Part shown: positions 1-10,863 of the stretch, in pieces
Layout: each line of letters opens with the position of its first letter
Position numbering within the stretch: position 1 is the stretch's first letter
Source: Dactylorhiza incarnata
Taxonomy: Eukaryota > Streptophyta > Magnoliopsida > Asparagales > Orchidaceae
Length of the DNA stretch: 64,000 bases
Assembly (NCBI GenBank): GCA_033032865.1
Contig: JAWHQI010000004.1
Coordinates: forward strand, 26,394,001 to 26,458,000
Direction of reading: 5' to 3'
Position numbers and translations under genes: made by a program
Notes under the pieces: model-generated
Told to the model about the DNA's origin: nothing
The model's database searches: none
The model's input: the letters and a program-made list of their open reading frames with translations, nothing else

Positions 1-1801
1 ACCCCTGATAATAATCTTGGGTCATTTGGATGATTATTTGGAGTACCTCTTCTCATGCACCTCATATAGTTCACATGGTCTGCGTATAGTGAAAAGACTG
101 AATTAGGACAAGCATGTAGGTTTTAAATGGGGAGTTTAGGAAGTTTGTGCATCCAGACTGATTGGATTAGAAGGGGTCCCCAAGGGAAGGTAGGAGTTAG
201 ATTTTTGGTTGACTAGGAGGCGAGAGTGTACTTGGGATCGACGAAAGATCATCATTCCCTTGGAATGAAGTAAAACACACTTAGTGTTAGTAAGTGTAAC
301 ATTTATATTGGTCGGGTCAAGGGTAGACACTAATAAAAATAAGTGGCTTGGAAAGGGAGCTTTTTGGTTCAGCCCATCAAAGCTCTTAGTACCGTTGTGA
401 GCCCCTCACAGGGTAGTCCTCGGGAAGTCCATGGTTAACCCAAAACCATAGGAATAATTTGTTATGCAAGATAAACTTAATAATAAAAAACACCCACACC
501 CTGTTGCTATGGGTGGTTAAATGGTTTTGCCTTACGAGAGGTAGGCTTGGTGGTGGTAGGTACAGACGGGTTGGTCTGGTGAGCCGGTGGCTCAGAAGGT
601 TTTGGTGACGGGCAGGTTAGCCCGGGGAGCCTATGGCTTGGAGATGTAAAGTAATCATATTGCATGTGCATAAAGGTGGTGGGTCTTTGGTATTAGCAGT
701 CATTCACACTGACATCAATATGTTGACTTGGCAAGTGTGGATTTGCACTTAGCCAAGAAAAGTCTAGTGGTCCAGCTAGTCAGAGTACGCAGGCGCTCTG
801 CGGTGTGTTCTTCGCATTGAGGCATACGATAGGTCTAGGTTAGGTAGTGTGAATACCAACCTAGAGGTGGGCGAGGCCCAATCCACCATTTCTATTTGCC
901 ACTACGGGGGTATCCTGGGAGTTTTGCTAGCTCCAAAAAGGGGGAACTAAAGGACTGTGCGCATAGAGTCGAAGTGTGGGAGTTGCACTTGTGTGATCAT
1001 AACATTACCCAGCATAAATTTGCATGTCATAGCATAAGCATTGCATTTCAGCCCCTACCCCTATCATATAAATTGGTTATGGGGATTTTTATACGATAGG
1101 CCATGCTAAACGACCCCTTTGTCCATAGGTTTGTATGGGCATTCCTATAAATCAATGGTTACTTTTCTATTCTATACTTTTCTTTACTTGTTCTTTACCT
1201 TGCTTTATTTATTGCTTCATATATATAAACACTTTTGTAGTGTTAGATACTCCTATAGCTAAGACATGTCACCTGCTTTGTTTTATACCCCTTACTGGCC
1301 TCCGCTTCATCCTCCCGCTCGGTGCCTAGGGCCACTGGGGGATGGATGGGGGGAAACGAGGCTTAGTCTTTTTGACTAACGATCGGTGGACCATATCATT
1401 TTAGGGGACCGAGGAGACACGGTGCCACCAGAGGCCGGAGCAGATGGAGGCGGTCCAGTCTAGCACGGGAGCACCAGTTTTAGGATATGTGAGTGTCTAT
1501 CAGTAGATTTGCTTTCGCGAGTGATTTGTAGTGAGGACATGTTGTACTGGGCATGAGCCCTTTATATTGCTATCTTATATTCCAGTTATTATCAGTGGGC
1601 ATCTTTCATTAAGATCTATATTTTATGTGATGTGGACTTAAGCTTACTTTTACTTCAATTTTACTTTTCTTCTTCTGTGATCGATATGGCCGGCAGGATT
1701 GGCATTTTTTAGTGGCGACTTTCCCGAGTGTTGGTGTCATAACAAAGCGGCTGTTCTTGCAACAAGACCCGGTTTTGTAGCGAAAAAAATTGGGTCTTAC
1801 A
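1..1801 (+). repeat. 5' LTR of outer Ty3 element O, cut by window start
   Basis: The right edge is the TTACA at 1797-1801, followed three bases later by a tRNA-Met-type primer site. Bases 1-117 match 7040-7155 and bases from about 118 to 505 match 44149-44531, so this is the second copy of a long LTR whose other copy was split by element B. Adding the copies gives an LTR of at least 4.5 kb, which suits a Tekay/Del-type Ty3 element. No gene was seen in it; short open frames here are not conserved. The left part lies outside the window. Confidence 0.8.
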
Positions 1802-1804
1802 AAC

Positions 1805-1817
1805 TGGTATCAAAGTG
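1805..1817 (+). promoter_or_regulatory. Primer binding site of element O
   Basis: TGGTATCAAAGTG lies three bases after the LTR end. It matches the 3' end complement of initiator tRNA-Met with one or two changes from TGGTATCAGAGC. It fixes O as plus-strand oriented. Confidence 0.75.
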
Positions 1818-3350
1818 AACCTCGATCCGAAGAAACGAAGTCCATAAACCCTGGGACACCCCGTGCGAGTTTAGTTTGAGGACAAACAAAGAAGCAAAAG
1901 CAATGGAGTGCTCATATGGGGAATCACATGAAAAAGTCCACTTTTAACTGAATCATTTTAGCCAAATCTCCTTACGAGTGACAAGTCTTATTTTGTAGCA
2001 TACGACGAAACCTGCCCCCAGCAGGGAATACCTCTGGCTGCAAAGATCCCTTTAGATAGTCCTCTAGTCAATGAGTTAGACTCAACCCCACTAGGACACA
2101 TTACTTACCATGACAATTTATACCACGCCCTAGTCTGAAATAGATCATAGGTATAAATTTGATTAAGGTACGAGGATACCCCAAAGAGGTTAGAGGAGGA
2201 GTTTAACGCGGAAACGACCACCTAATCCATAAACTCTGATGTCCCTACTTCACATACCAAGGATTATCCAAACGGATAGGACCGCCTTAAGAAGATTGAC
2301 ATGTAAGAGGAAATGGTAGGGGACTCGTAGACTCAACCCTCATACCGGTGACATGTTTGCATTGAGATAACCACCATGACAAACACCGAGGTTCGGATAA
2401 GAATTCAAGTTTAGAAGAGACCCGTTTGGGATTGGGTCATATGTTCACCCTGATAAGGTTGTAGTAGAAGGTGCCTTGAAGAGTCTATAGTATGGAGTAT
2501 GCCAATAAGTCTCAAGATAGAACCCCAAGTCTAAGGTTGTGTGCCCTAAGGATTGGTTGCATACTTGGGACGAATATAACATGGTGACATCGAAGATACT
2601 TAGCCCAAAATAGATAGTGGCTTATCTTTTGTTTATTGGGGCGGCTTACCTTTTGTTTATTGGGCAAATTAGTTACTAGCTTGGGTTTTCCTCAGACCTA
2701 ATTTTGAAAGTGTTGTGTCATGAACATAGTGATTTTGAAGTAGATCTTATTCAATGTTACTTGGACGAAGATGGGATTCTGTAAAAGCACATTTGAAAGT
2801 TCTTATTGGTTAGGGCTTTCGGAAGTGATTAACTTATGATTTGTTAAAAACCATGCCCTGTCATGGTAAAAAAATTTAACTGCAATAATAATGATTGGTT
2901 AATATATACTCATAAAGGTTCACGAGTACACCCCCTCCCCCCCCCCCCCTAAACTTTGAGGATAACTGGGATGCTTGATAATCTGATCAGTTCAATCAAT
3001 GGTAAGAACTGTATAAGTTGTAGAGTTGAGTTGATTGATTACTCGGACGCACGTGAAGGAATAAGAATCGGAACATGTAGAGAAAATTTTATAGATGCAT
3101 TGTCTACCCATACAAACAAGAGCTCTATTCACCGAAGAAAAAATGGTGTATTGCGGAGCGTGTATTTCACCCGGAATAAGGAAAGACATCATAGGATTGG
3201 TGATGCACGGTGAGGTCTATTGATTGGTGAAGGCCAAGTGCAAGAGTCTTTGGGGAACTACCACAGTCACCGCCCATGTTAGAGTGGAAGCTCGAGGATA
3301 TAATTATAGATTTCATACACAGGTTACCACATCCCCACTCCGGGCATAAG
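1818..3350 (+). pseudogene. Decayed interior of element O (no recognisable protein)
   Basis: This is where gag, protease and reverse transcriptase of O should lie. All frames are full of stops and I cannot recognise any domain by eye. A run of about 20 C residues occurs near 2930-2951. The span is far too short for a full gag-pol, so large deletions are likely. Confidence 0.4.
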
Positions 3351-3359
3351 TTTATCTAG

Positions 3360-4230
3360 AATATCGAGGATAGATTGACCAAGGTAGCTAGGGTCACCCC
3401 GAGCCGGAAGGACGCTCCCGTTGGTGTTTGATGGGATTTGTCAATCAGTTTGTCCGTTATCTTGGTGGTCCCAGGACGATCGTGTCGGATCAGGATGGAC
3501 GGGTAACGTCTAAGAAGTGAAGATCCATCCAGGCTTATCTGGGCTCCTGGTTGACGTTCCGCACAACTTTCCACCCTCAAAGGGACGGAGGCGTGGGACT
3601 CCACTACCATGGATCTAGGACGGGGATTTAAAGGCACTCAGCTCAAAATTTGTGGAGGACACAGATGTCTAGGCATGACTTATTCGAGTTAGGATGCTGG
3701 AGGCCCAGAGTTGCCAGGTCGGGTATTACGATGCGTGGCATCGTCAGGTAGAGTTCAAGGCTGGAGATCGGGTGTTCTGGAAAATATGTCCGATGCATGG
3801 AGTCTCGTGGGTACGCAGGTGGAAGAAGCTCAGTCCGAGATAAATGAGGCTATATAGGATCCTAGAGTGGATCGGCCCGTTTGCTTATAGACTGCAGCTA
3901 CCGCCGGAGGTAGCAGGTTTGCATGACGTCTTCCATATCTCCCCCTAAGGATAGCTCTATTGCGGCCGGGGCATCAGGTTTCTACTGTAGATGGCCCGGT
4001 AACCTCTGACCGATCAGTTCTCGTATAGCCTGTCAGGATAGATGATATGACAGTGCGAGTCTTGCAGCGCAAGAAGGTTCCGTAGGTAAAAGTCATGTGG
4101 TAAAATCATGGACAGGAGGAGATTATTTGAGAACCACTAGAACTGACATAGCAGAGATAGCTGGTTCTCTTCGCGACAGGAATAACTTCAATTCTTAGGG
4201 GATGTTACGTTCAGTCACTCTCGGTGAAAA
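3360..4230 (+). pseudogene. Integrase and C-terminal remnant of element O pol
   Basis: Broken frames still spell Ty3 integrase features. Around 3470-3600 there is an IVSDQDG-like stretch (the second catalytic Asp region) followed by an FRTTFHPQ-like stretch. From about 3740 to 3990 there are words matching the chromovirus integrase tail (VEFKAGDRVF, KLSP, IGPFAY, LPPEVAGLHDVFHIS). Multiple stops and frameshifts make it a dead copy. This tail is typical of Tekay/Del-type elements; the lineage call is an inference. Confidence 0.7.
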
Positions 4231-4559
4231 CCCCGCAAGCCTAACCTGAATTTCGAGGATGAAATTATTATTTTTTTGTTTATTGGGATTTGTAACATCC
4301 CCCAAACAACTAGACCCCTAAGATGGTTTTGTCATGACTAGGTCATGACAAAACCTTAGGATGCGCGAAGAGATCATAAGAGCTTAGGCTCGAGGTGAAA
4401 ATCACAGTGGTCTGCGGATAGTAATTTCCAGTTATCGAGCCAAGGGTTGGCTTTAGGGCGTCACCATGACCCATGACCCCATCATAACATGCCTAAGACA
4501 TTAAGGGGTCCCCACGTAACACCCCAAATGTCCAATCGTAGAAAGAAAGGTGTTTTTAA

Positions 4560-4790
4560 TTCTGAGCTAGCGCCGATGCGAGGGGCTAGTGCTGGCGGTA
4601 TTGGTGGTTTAGGTGAACCGATGAGACGAACACCAAACTGCTGAGGCGAACCGTATACCTTCGAGACGCTAGTGCAGGCGCTAGCGCTAGCGCAGGGCAT
4701 TGGCGACGGTTGCCGAACTGGCGAGCATTATGTCGTCGAGATGCTAGCGTTGGCGCTAGCACTAGCGCCGATGGTAGCTCAACCGACGGG
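4560..4790 (+). repeat. Palindromic GCTAGC/GGCGCTAG array in O LTR
   Basis: Words such as GCGCTAGCGCTAGCGC and GGCGCTAGCACTAGCGCC recur, interleaved with GAGGCGAAC-like copies. Many are self-complementary. The array lies about 230 bases upstream of the TATA box, in the U3 part of the LTR. Confidence 0.7.
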
Positions 4791-5017
4791 AGGCGGACGG
4801 GAATTGTTTTGGTGGCCAAATTCATGGCCAAGGGAGGCCAAAAGGCCTCCCAATTGATGGGATTCATTCCCCTATCAATTAGGAGAATATTAAAGGGTTT
4901 TCCAACTCTTATGGGGGATGAATTGGATAACCTTTGGGGATGGCCGAAATTTTTCACCATGAATGTTGTTAATGGAGGAATCCCAAGCTTCACCTCCTCC
5001 CCTCCCTGAATAGGCTC

Positions 5018-5024
5018 TATAAAA
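5018..5024 (+). promoter_or_regulatory. TATA box of O LTR
   Basis: CTCTATAAAAGGCC is a strong plant TATA context. It is followed by a purine-rich then pyrimidine-rich leader, as expected at an LTR U3/R boundary. Confidence 0.55.
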
Positions 5025-7155
5025 GGCCTCGAAGGGTGAAGGGAAGGAGTTTCCCCCACTTTTCAGAAGAATTCTACCATCTAAGCACCTGTCGGCATGG
5101 CACCCAAGAGCTCTCGACCAACCTTGGCGGGCCGGCGATCGGCACAGCTATAAGATGCCACTCAGCTACTCTCCTCTCATCTATTTCTTAGTGGGTAGAT
5201 CTCATCTTTTTGGCCGCTATATTTGGGGACAATTTGTCTTGGATCGGCATGGCCGAAAGCTTGTGTTCAAGCTCTTATTTTCTTGTTCAAATCCCTGATT
5301 TCGGCCGCCTCCAGCCGGCCAACCACCGTACATCATCGTCTGCAACCTCAACGGAGGTAGTGGAGGCATTGGCCGACTGGGAGAGCATGTAGGTGGCCGG
5401 GAAATCACCTCCCAAGTTGGTACAGGATGGTACAATCGTGGTCTTGGCTGATTGGAGAAGATGAACTGATGCCCTCCATTTAGATGGATTATTAATTTTA
5501 TGATTAATTACGTCATATTTTCCCCTAGAAATGCACATTTTTGAAACTGAAATTTGAACAACTTAGAGACCGTTTTAGGAAAAATGGCTGGAGACAAAAG
5601 TTGTAGATATTTATGTCTAGTTTATTTTAAAGTTAATTAGAGCCGATTTGGGCCACTAGTTTGACTGCAGCACTCAAAATGTTGCAACCTGTACATAGGG
5701 TTGACCAGAGATTGATTTGAGTGCCCCCGTTACACTACATATCCAAATGTTTTGAAATTTGGATCATAGGCTAGACATACCCTTACCCTCAACATATCCA
5801 AAAATGGGAATTTTTGGAGAAATTTTTCTATTGTTTCTATAGAAATTTGATAAAATATTTGTGATTTAATTTTAGTGACTAAAGACCTCTAAACCCTTCC
5901 AAATTTTGGTGGGTGGTCCTTAGGGTCATGACATGGGTCTGGTAAAAATTTCATCCCATTTGGATTGAATTGGTAGGGTAATTAAGTAACCCAAACTTGG
6001 TCAAACTATGGTATATTAGATCAAAAGTGCACTTGATGGATATGGGAGATCAACCATCATCCAAATGTTGTGACACTTTGACCACTGACTTGATGTCACA
6101 TAAAATACCCCCATAAGTGGTTTTGGGTGGTTTGGGGTGGATGTGCCCTAGAACCCCGGTTCTAACCTTAGGGTTGTATTTTGAACCAATTGAAGTACAT
6201 AGGATCGTATGTCATCGGATTGACTCGAAACTTAGTGGAGAGGTTCATAGGGTGGTATTATGCCTTGGATAATTTACGTGGAATTTTTAGGAACATTTAT
6301 CCTCTTTGAATTAATTAAGAACCAATTAGAGCACTTTCTTATATTAAGAATTTACATAAGCATATTACCTTGAATGTTTATGAAATTTTGGCAGTGAGCT
6401 TGTATTGATGATATTGTTCTTTGATAATTTTATTGTGAATTTTAGATTGATCTATATAGTACTTCATTCACAAGTCCATTGTTTGCTCTATTATAAAGGG
6501 AATTAATTAAGGATTTTAAATTCACTGGAAAATCATGAAACTTGGTCATAAGACTTTTTAGGGCAAGAATATGATCTGTAATTTTTGGTATAATTTTTGG
6601 AGGAGTTTTTATATGGTTCTCTTCACAAAGTGTCCTATGATTTGTTCATCTAAATAAAGGATTTATATGGTCAAATGATTCTCGAAAATTATGAAACTCA
6701 ACCAGTGAACTTTTCCGATCACCTTGGATATTTGTTAATATTTTTGTAATTTTTGAATAAGAATTTTTGGTACTTCCTTTGTAAATCCCTGATTGCGATA
6801 GATTAATCAATATTTTAATTAGAGGTCAAAACCTTTCTGGAATTTCATGAATTTCATATGTGGCTATTATTTTGATGATATATAGTTGTACAAATTTTAT
6901 TATGGCCATAGCTTATCAGAAAACCATACTTTGTGTTCAAAGTCATAGGTTCCCTGATTTTGAGGAAATTATAATATATGCCAAATAAATTAGGAAAATT
7001 ATGAATTTCTGGAAATAGTCTTAAAATGTCATAACACACCACCTATAATAATCTTGGGTTATTTAGATGATTATTTGGAGTATCTCTTCTCATACACCTC
7101 ATGTAGTTCACATGGTTTGCGTATAGTGAAAAGACTAAATTAGGACAAGCATGTA

Positions 7156-7655
7156 TGATGCAGGCCAACGTGTCATGGCTCGATCTACGTTAACGCACCT
7201 AACACAACCAGTCTAATTGCAAAAATATTAAACCAACACAAGCGAAGGGTCGCGAAACCTTTTGAGATTGGACAAGGGCTAAATGCCAATATTCGCTCAC
7301 GCGAAATGGACCTACACGATCCGGACAATTAAGCTTATCCTTAGATATTAGCCGCATACATTCACAACTCCAAACGGGGGTAACTCGGACTAAAAATAGC
7401 GATCCAAATGAAGTCCAAAATCAACCACAAAATAAAATTGATACGAAGCTATACCAAATCTCGAGAAGCAAATGTGAAATCTAGGATTAAACAACCCGAT
7501 TTCGCAAAACGTCAAGAGACCTACCCGATGCAATATTATCGAAGAAATCTGGACAATATTAATACCGTAAATTCAGATTTATTACGGGCAACGATTCAAT
7601 GGTTAGGATTAATATTTCAGTCCACAGTCCACAACAATCTCGCACTAACATATAT
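7156..7655 (-). repeat. B 3' LTR, part 1
   Basis: It matches 20378-20585 and then 42901-43190 in the other B LTR. It is interrupted by element A after 7655 and continues at 17363. Confidence 0.85.
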
Positions 7656-7829
7656 TGATGAGTAGTATTTATGCGTATTTTTATTATAGTATTTAGTTTA
7701 GTTTTAATTTAAAATTTCAAATATTATTTATATTTTAGTTTAAAATCACCTCTTTTATAAATTCTGTTCTAAATATAGTTTACTTTTATTTTTGCAGAAT
7801 TTTGGGAAATATTAGAGAAAATCACAAGT

Positions 7830-8307
7830 CACGCCCCCAGTCACGCCCGTGACCAAGGGCGTGTAACCTAAAGATCTGCGTTCGACGAAATTGCCCTTGC
7901 GTTCGACGAAAGTGGAGCTTCATTCGACGAAAAAAGCTCTGCTCCTGCGTTCGACGAAGCCTGAGCTGCGTTCGACGAAAGCTTTGCCCCTGCGTTTGAC
8001 GAAGTCTGAGCTTCGTTCGACGAACACTTTCTGCTGCGCCGAATTCCAGCCCACGCTGCATTAATTGAGGGCGCCCAGGTACACGCCCGTTACCCAAAAT
8101 GTCACACCCGTGACTTTCCCGCGTGATCCCTGCACGCCGCCGCCGCAATCCAGCCCACGCTGCATTTAATGAAGCCGTCCAAAGTCACGCTCGTGACCCA
8201 AGTTACACGGGCGTGTAATGTCTGAATTTCTCCCGCCGCCATGCAAAGTCCACGCCACTGTCAGCAATGTTTACACGCCCTAGGTCATGCCCGTGATCGA
8301 GGGCGTG
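7830..8307 (+). repeat. Hairpin-word array in A 5' LTR
   Basis: GTCACGCCCGTGAC-type words flanked by matching arms (GGGCGTG and CACGCCC) recur. Between them are seven or eight copies of GCGTTCGACGAA (core TTCGACGAA, near-palindromic) at roughly 26-30 bp spacing. The last GGGCGTG ends 18 nt before the TATA box. Confidence 0.85.
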
Positions 8308-8325
8308 TAACTTGAAAGTTTCAGC

Positions 8326-8333
8326 TATAAATT
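8326..8333 (+). promoter_or_regulatory. TATA box of A 5' LTR
   Basis: GCTATAAATTCAGAG. It is 18 nt downstream of the last GGGCGTG of the hairpin array. The same arrangement occurs in the 3' LTR at 16742-16749. Confidence 0.65.
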
Positions 8334-8952
8334 CAGAGGCTCTCCTTGAGTCCAGGGTTCAGAATTTTGGAGTGAGGGAGGTGCTGTTAGAGCTGTTAGT
8401 GAAGTTTTTTCAATGCTTGTTCATGTCTCTTTTAAGCTTCCATGTTCTCTTTTCCTTATCATGCAATGTACTAGTTTTTCTTCTTTCAATGCAATAGTTT
8501 AGTAAGCTTGTAATCTTTTCCTTCCTAGCCTTGTAATCTCTTCTTAAGCTTGTAATCATTTTGGTTTTCAATAAAATTAAGTTTGCTTCCCTTCATGTTC
8601 TCTTTCTCCTTAAGCACTCTTCCTTTCATGCAATGTTTATTTTTCTTTCCTTTTTCCCCTCCACTATGTTTGAGCATTAAGCCTTTTTATTTTCGTTTAA
8701 TCTTGTCATTTAGCTTGCATTTTGTCTTTTTTTTAGTTAAGTAAAACAAACCTCAAAATTTCGTCGATAAGATAATGGTGACTTTCCTTGAAGTAGAAGT
8801 AAACAACGCAACCCGTGGAATATGACCTTGATATTCCTAAATATCCTATACTATATGCAATAAGGTACACTTGCCTTAATCGGATATAGTTTTGGAGAAA
8901 ATCTTCAAGCCTTCACTTAATTTCAAAACACGAAATTTCTATATAACTTTTT

Positions 8953-8970
8953 TGGCGCCGTTGCCAGGGA
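8953..8970 (+). promoter_or_regulatory. Primer binding site of A (tRNA-Asp)
   Basis: TGGCGCCGTTGCCAGGGA, one mismatch from the complement of the plant tRNA-Asp 3' end. This primer is typical of Athila elements. Confidence 0.9.
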
Positions 8971-9102
8971 TTTTGCGTAGATATTTTGAAAAGAGGATAG
9001 CTATTAATTTTATCATGCTTCTTTTTATTTTATTTTGCTTATTCTAAATTTCAAAAAGAAAAAAAATTAGTTTTTCCTCTTCCTTTCTTCTCTTTTTAGT
9101 GT

Positions 9103-10676
9103 ATGACTCGAGGTAGCGCTTCGATTATTCCTTTTGATACGGAGATCGAGCGAACCTTTTTGAGGCACCGCCGTTCTCGTGATCAGGAAAATCAAGTAGA
9201 ATCTGAAGAGTCGATCGGGGACACTAACACAGCGAATATGGATCATAATCTTAATCCTCCTAATCTTAACGAGCCAAAGCGCAATGGACCATGTCCTATT
9301 ATGCGCGGGCGAATTTGGAAGGCACACGGTCGAGTATTGTTCGCCCCATGGTGGCGAACAATAATTTTGAGATCAAGTCCAGCATCATACAAATGGTGCA
9401 ACAATTGGTGACCTTCGATGGTCAACCGGACGAGGATCCAAATTCGCATATTTCTTACTTTCTTGAAATTTACGACACTTTTAAGATCAATGGCGTCACC
9501 GATGATGCCATTCGATTACGTATTTTTCATTTTTCTTTGTGGTCTAAGGCCAAGCAGTGGCTGGGCTCCCTACCTAGGGGATCCATCACTACATAGGCCG
9601 AAATGGCGGAAAAATTTCTAAATAAATATTTCCCCCCTTCAAAGACCGCTAAATTGCGCACTGATATTGCGTCGTTCATAGCAAATCGACTCGGAGACTC
9701 TCTATGACACATGGGAGCGCTTCAAGGAGCTTTTGCGTCGATGCCCTCACCACGCACTTGCCACTTGGCAACAAGTGCAAATATTTTATAATGGCTTAAA
9801 TCTCCAAACGAGGCAAATGATTGATGCGGCCGTCGGGGGGACATTAAATAACAAAACCCCGAACGCCGCTCAAGAGCTTTTCGAAGAGATGGCCACGAAT
9901 GCGTACCAATGGAACATGCCCCGAGCGCGGCCTAATAAGCCGGCCAGAATTTTTGAAATAGACGCAAACGCAAATTTGGCTTTACAAGTTGAGCGCTTAA
10001 CAAAGCAAGTGATGGAGATGTCTGCTTCCTCCGCCACTCCTCCTTGGGCTAATAACGTTTTAATTGAAGAACATGTTGACTACATGGGAAATCCGCCTCG
10101 GCCTTCCTATAACCCCAACACCGCTCCGTATAACAACACATACAATGCGGGTTATAGGAATCATCCGAATTTCTCATGGAGCAACCAAGGAAATGCTCAG
10201 CGCCCTATGAATCTAAATCAACCCCCCCTCCCTAATCAACTTCTTAACTTAACTCCTCCTCAAAATTTGATTTCTCAAAATTTTAATCCACCTGGTTTTC
10301 CACCGCAACAGCAAAAACTCTCTCCGCTTGAAGAGGTTTTTGCAAAATATGTTGCTACAAATGAAACGAACATCTGAAACCTTACCGGATCGATCAAAAA
10401 TTTAGAAAATCAAGTGGGCCAGCTCGCAATGATGATTTCTGAGCGTCAACAAGGAGCACTACCGGGGAATACAGAGCAAAATCCAAAGGAGAGCGCGCAT
10501 GCGATTACACTACGAAGCGGGAAGGAGGTGGTTCAAAAACAGGACGAGCCAAAGGTAACTCCCTCCCCTCCTCCTACTCATAATTCATCTTTGAATTTAC
10601 CCGCTACGTTAGCTCCACACACTTCTATTTTAAATCTGCGTGCTCCTACTTCTAATATTCCATATCCATCTTAATT
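9103..10676 (+). pseudogene. A gag (broken)
   Basis: The product would be the capsid/nucleocapsid polyprotein. The frame starts with MTRGSASIIPFD, shifts near 9275, and then reads an SYYARANLEG capsid start and the LFKINGVTDDAIRL / AKQWLGSLP core. Breaks are a TAG at 9594-9596 (Trp in the C copy), a shift near 9680, a TGA at 10375 (Arg in C) and a TAA at 10672. The Pro/Asn-rich tail (NHPNFSW) matches Athila gag. No CCHC knuckle is present. It aligns along its length with element C gag (39360-41174), which gives the positions of the breaks. Confidence 0.9.
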
Positions 10677-10863
10677 TAAAAATGAGTGCGCCGAAAAAAA
10701 TTATAAAAAAAAATTTAGATGTTTAAAAAGAAATCCATATTAATGTACCTTTCTGCGAGGCTATCTCTCAAATGCCTAAATATGTGAAATATCTTAAGGA
10801 GTTGCTCTCCAATAAAAAAAGTTAGAAGATATTTCGCAAATTTCTTTAAACGCAGAATGCTCC

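Larger units (their letters stand above)
4291..7155 (+). repeat. 3' LTR of element O, left portion
   Basis: It starts TGTAACATCC after a T-rich end of the interior and stops where element B is inserted. The last ~115 bases repeat positions 1-117. The missing right portion resumes at 44149. The span holds a GC-rich palindromic array (4560-4790) and a TATA box (5018). No gene was seen. Confidence 0.8.
7656..8946 (+). repeat. A 5' LTR (1291 bp)
   Basis: It pairs with 16052-17362. It is 20 bp shorter because it lacks one CACGCCCGTGAC-type unit. It contains a tandem array of GCGTTCGACGAA words (about 7870-8030), GTCACGCCCGTGAC hairpin words, and a TATA box. Confidence 0.9.
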
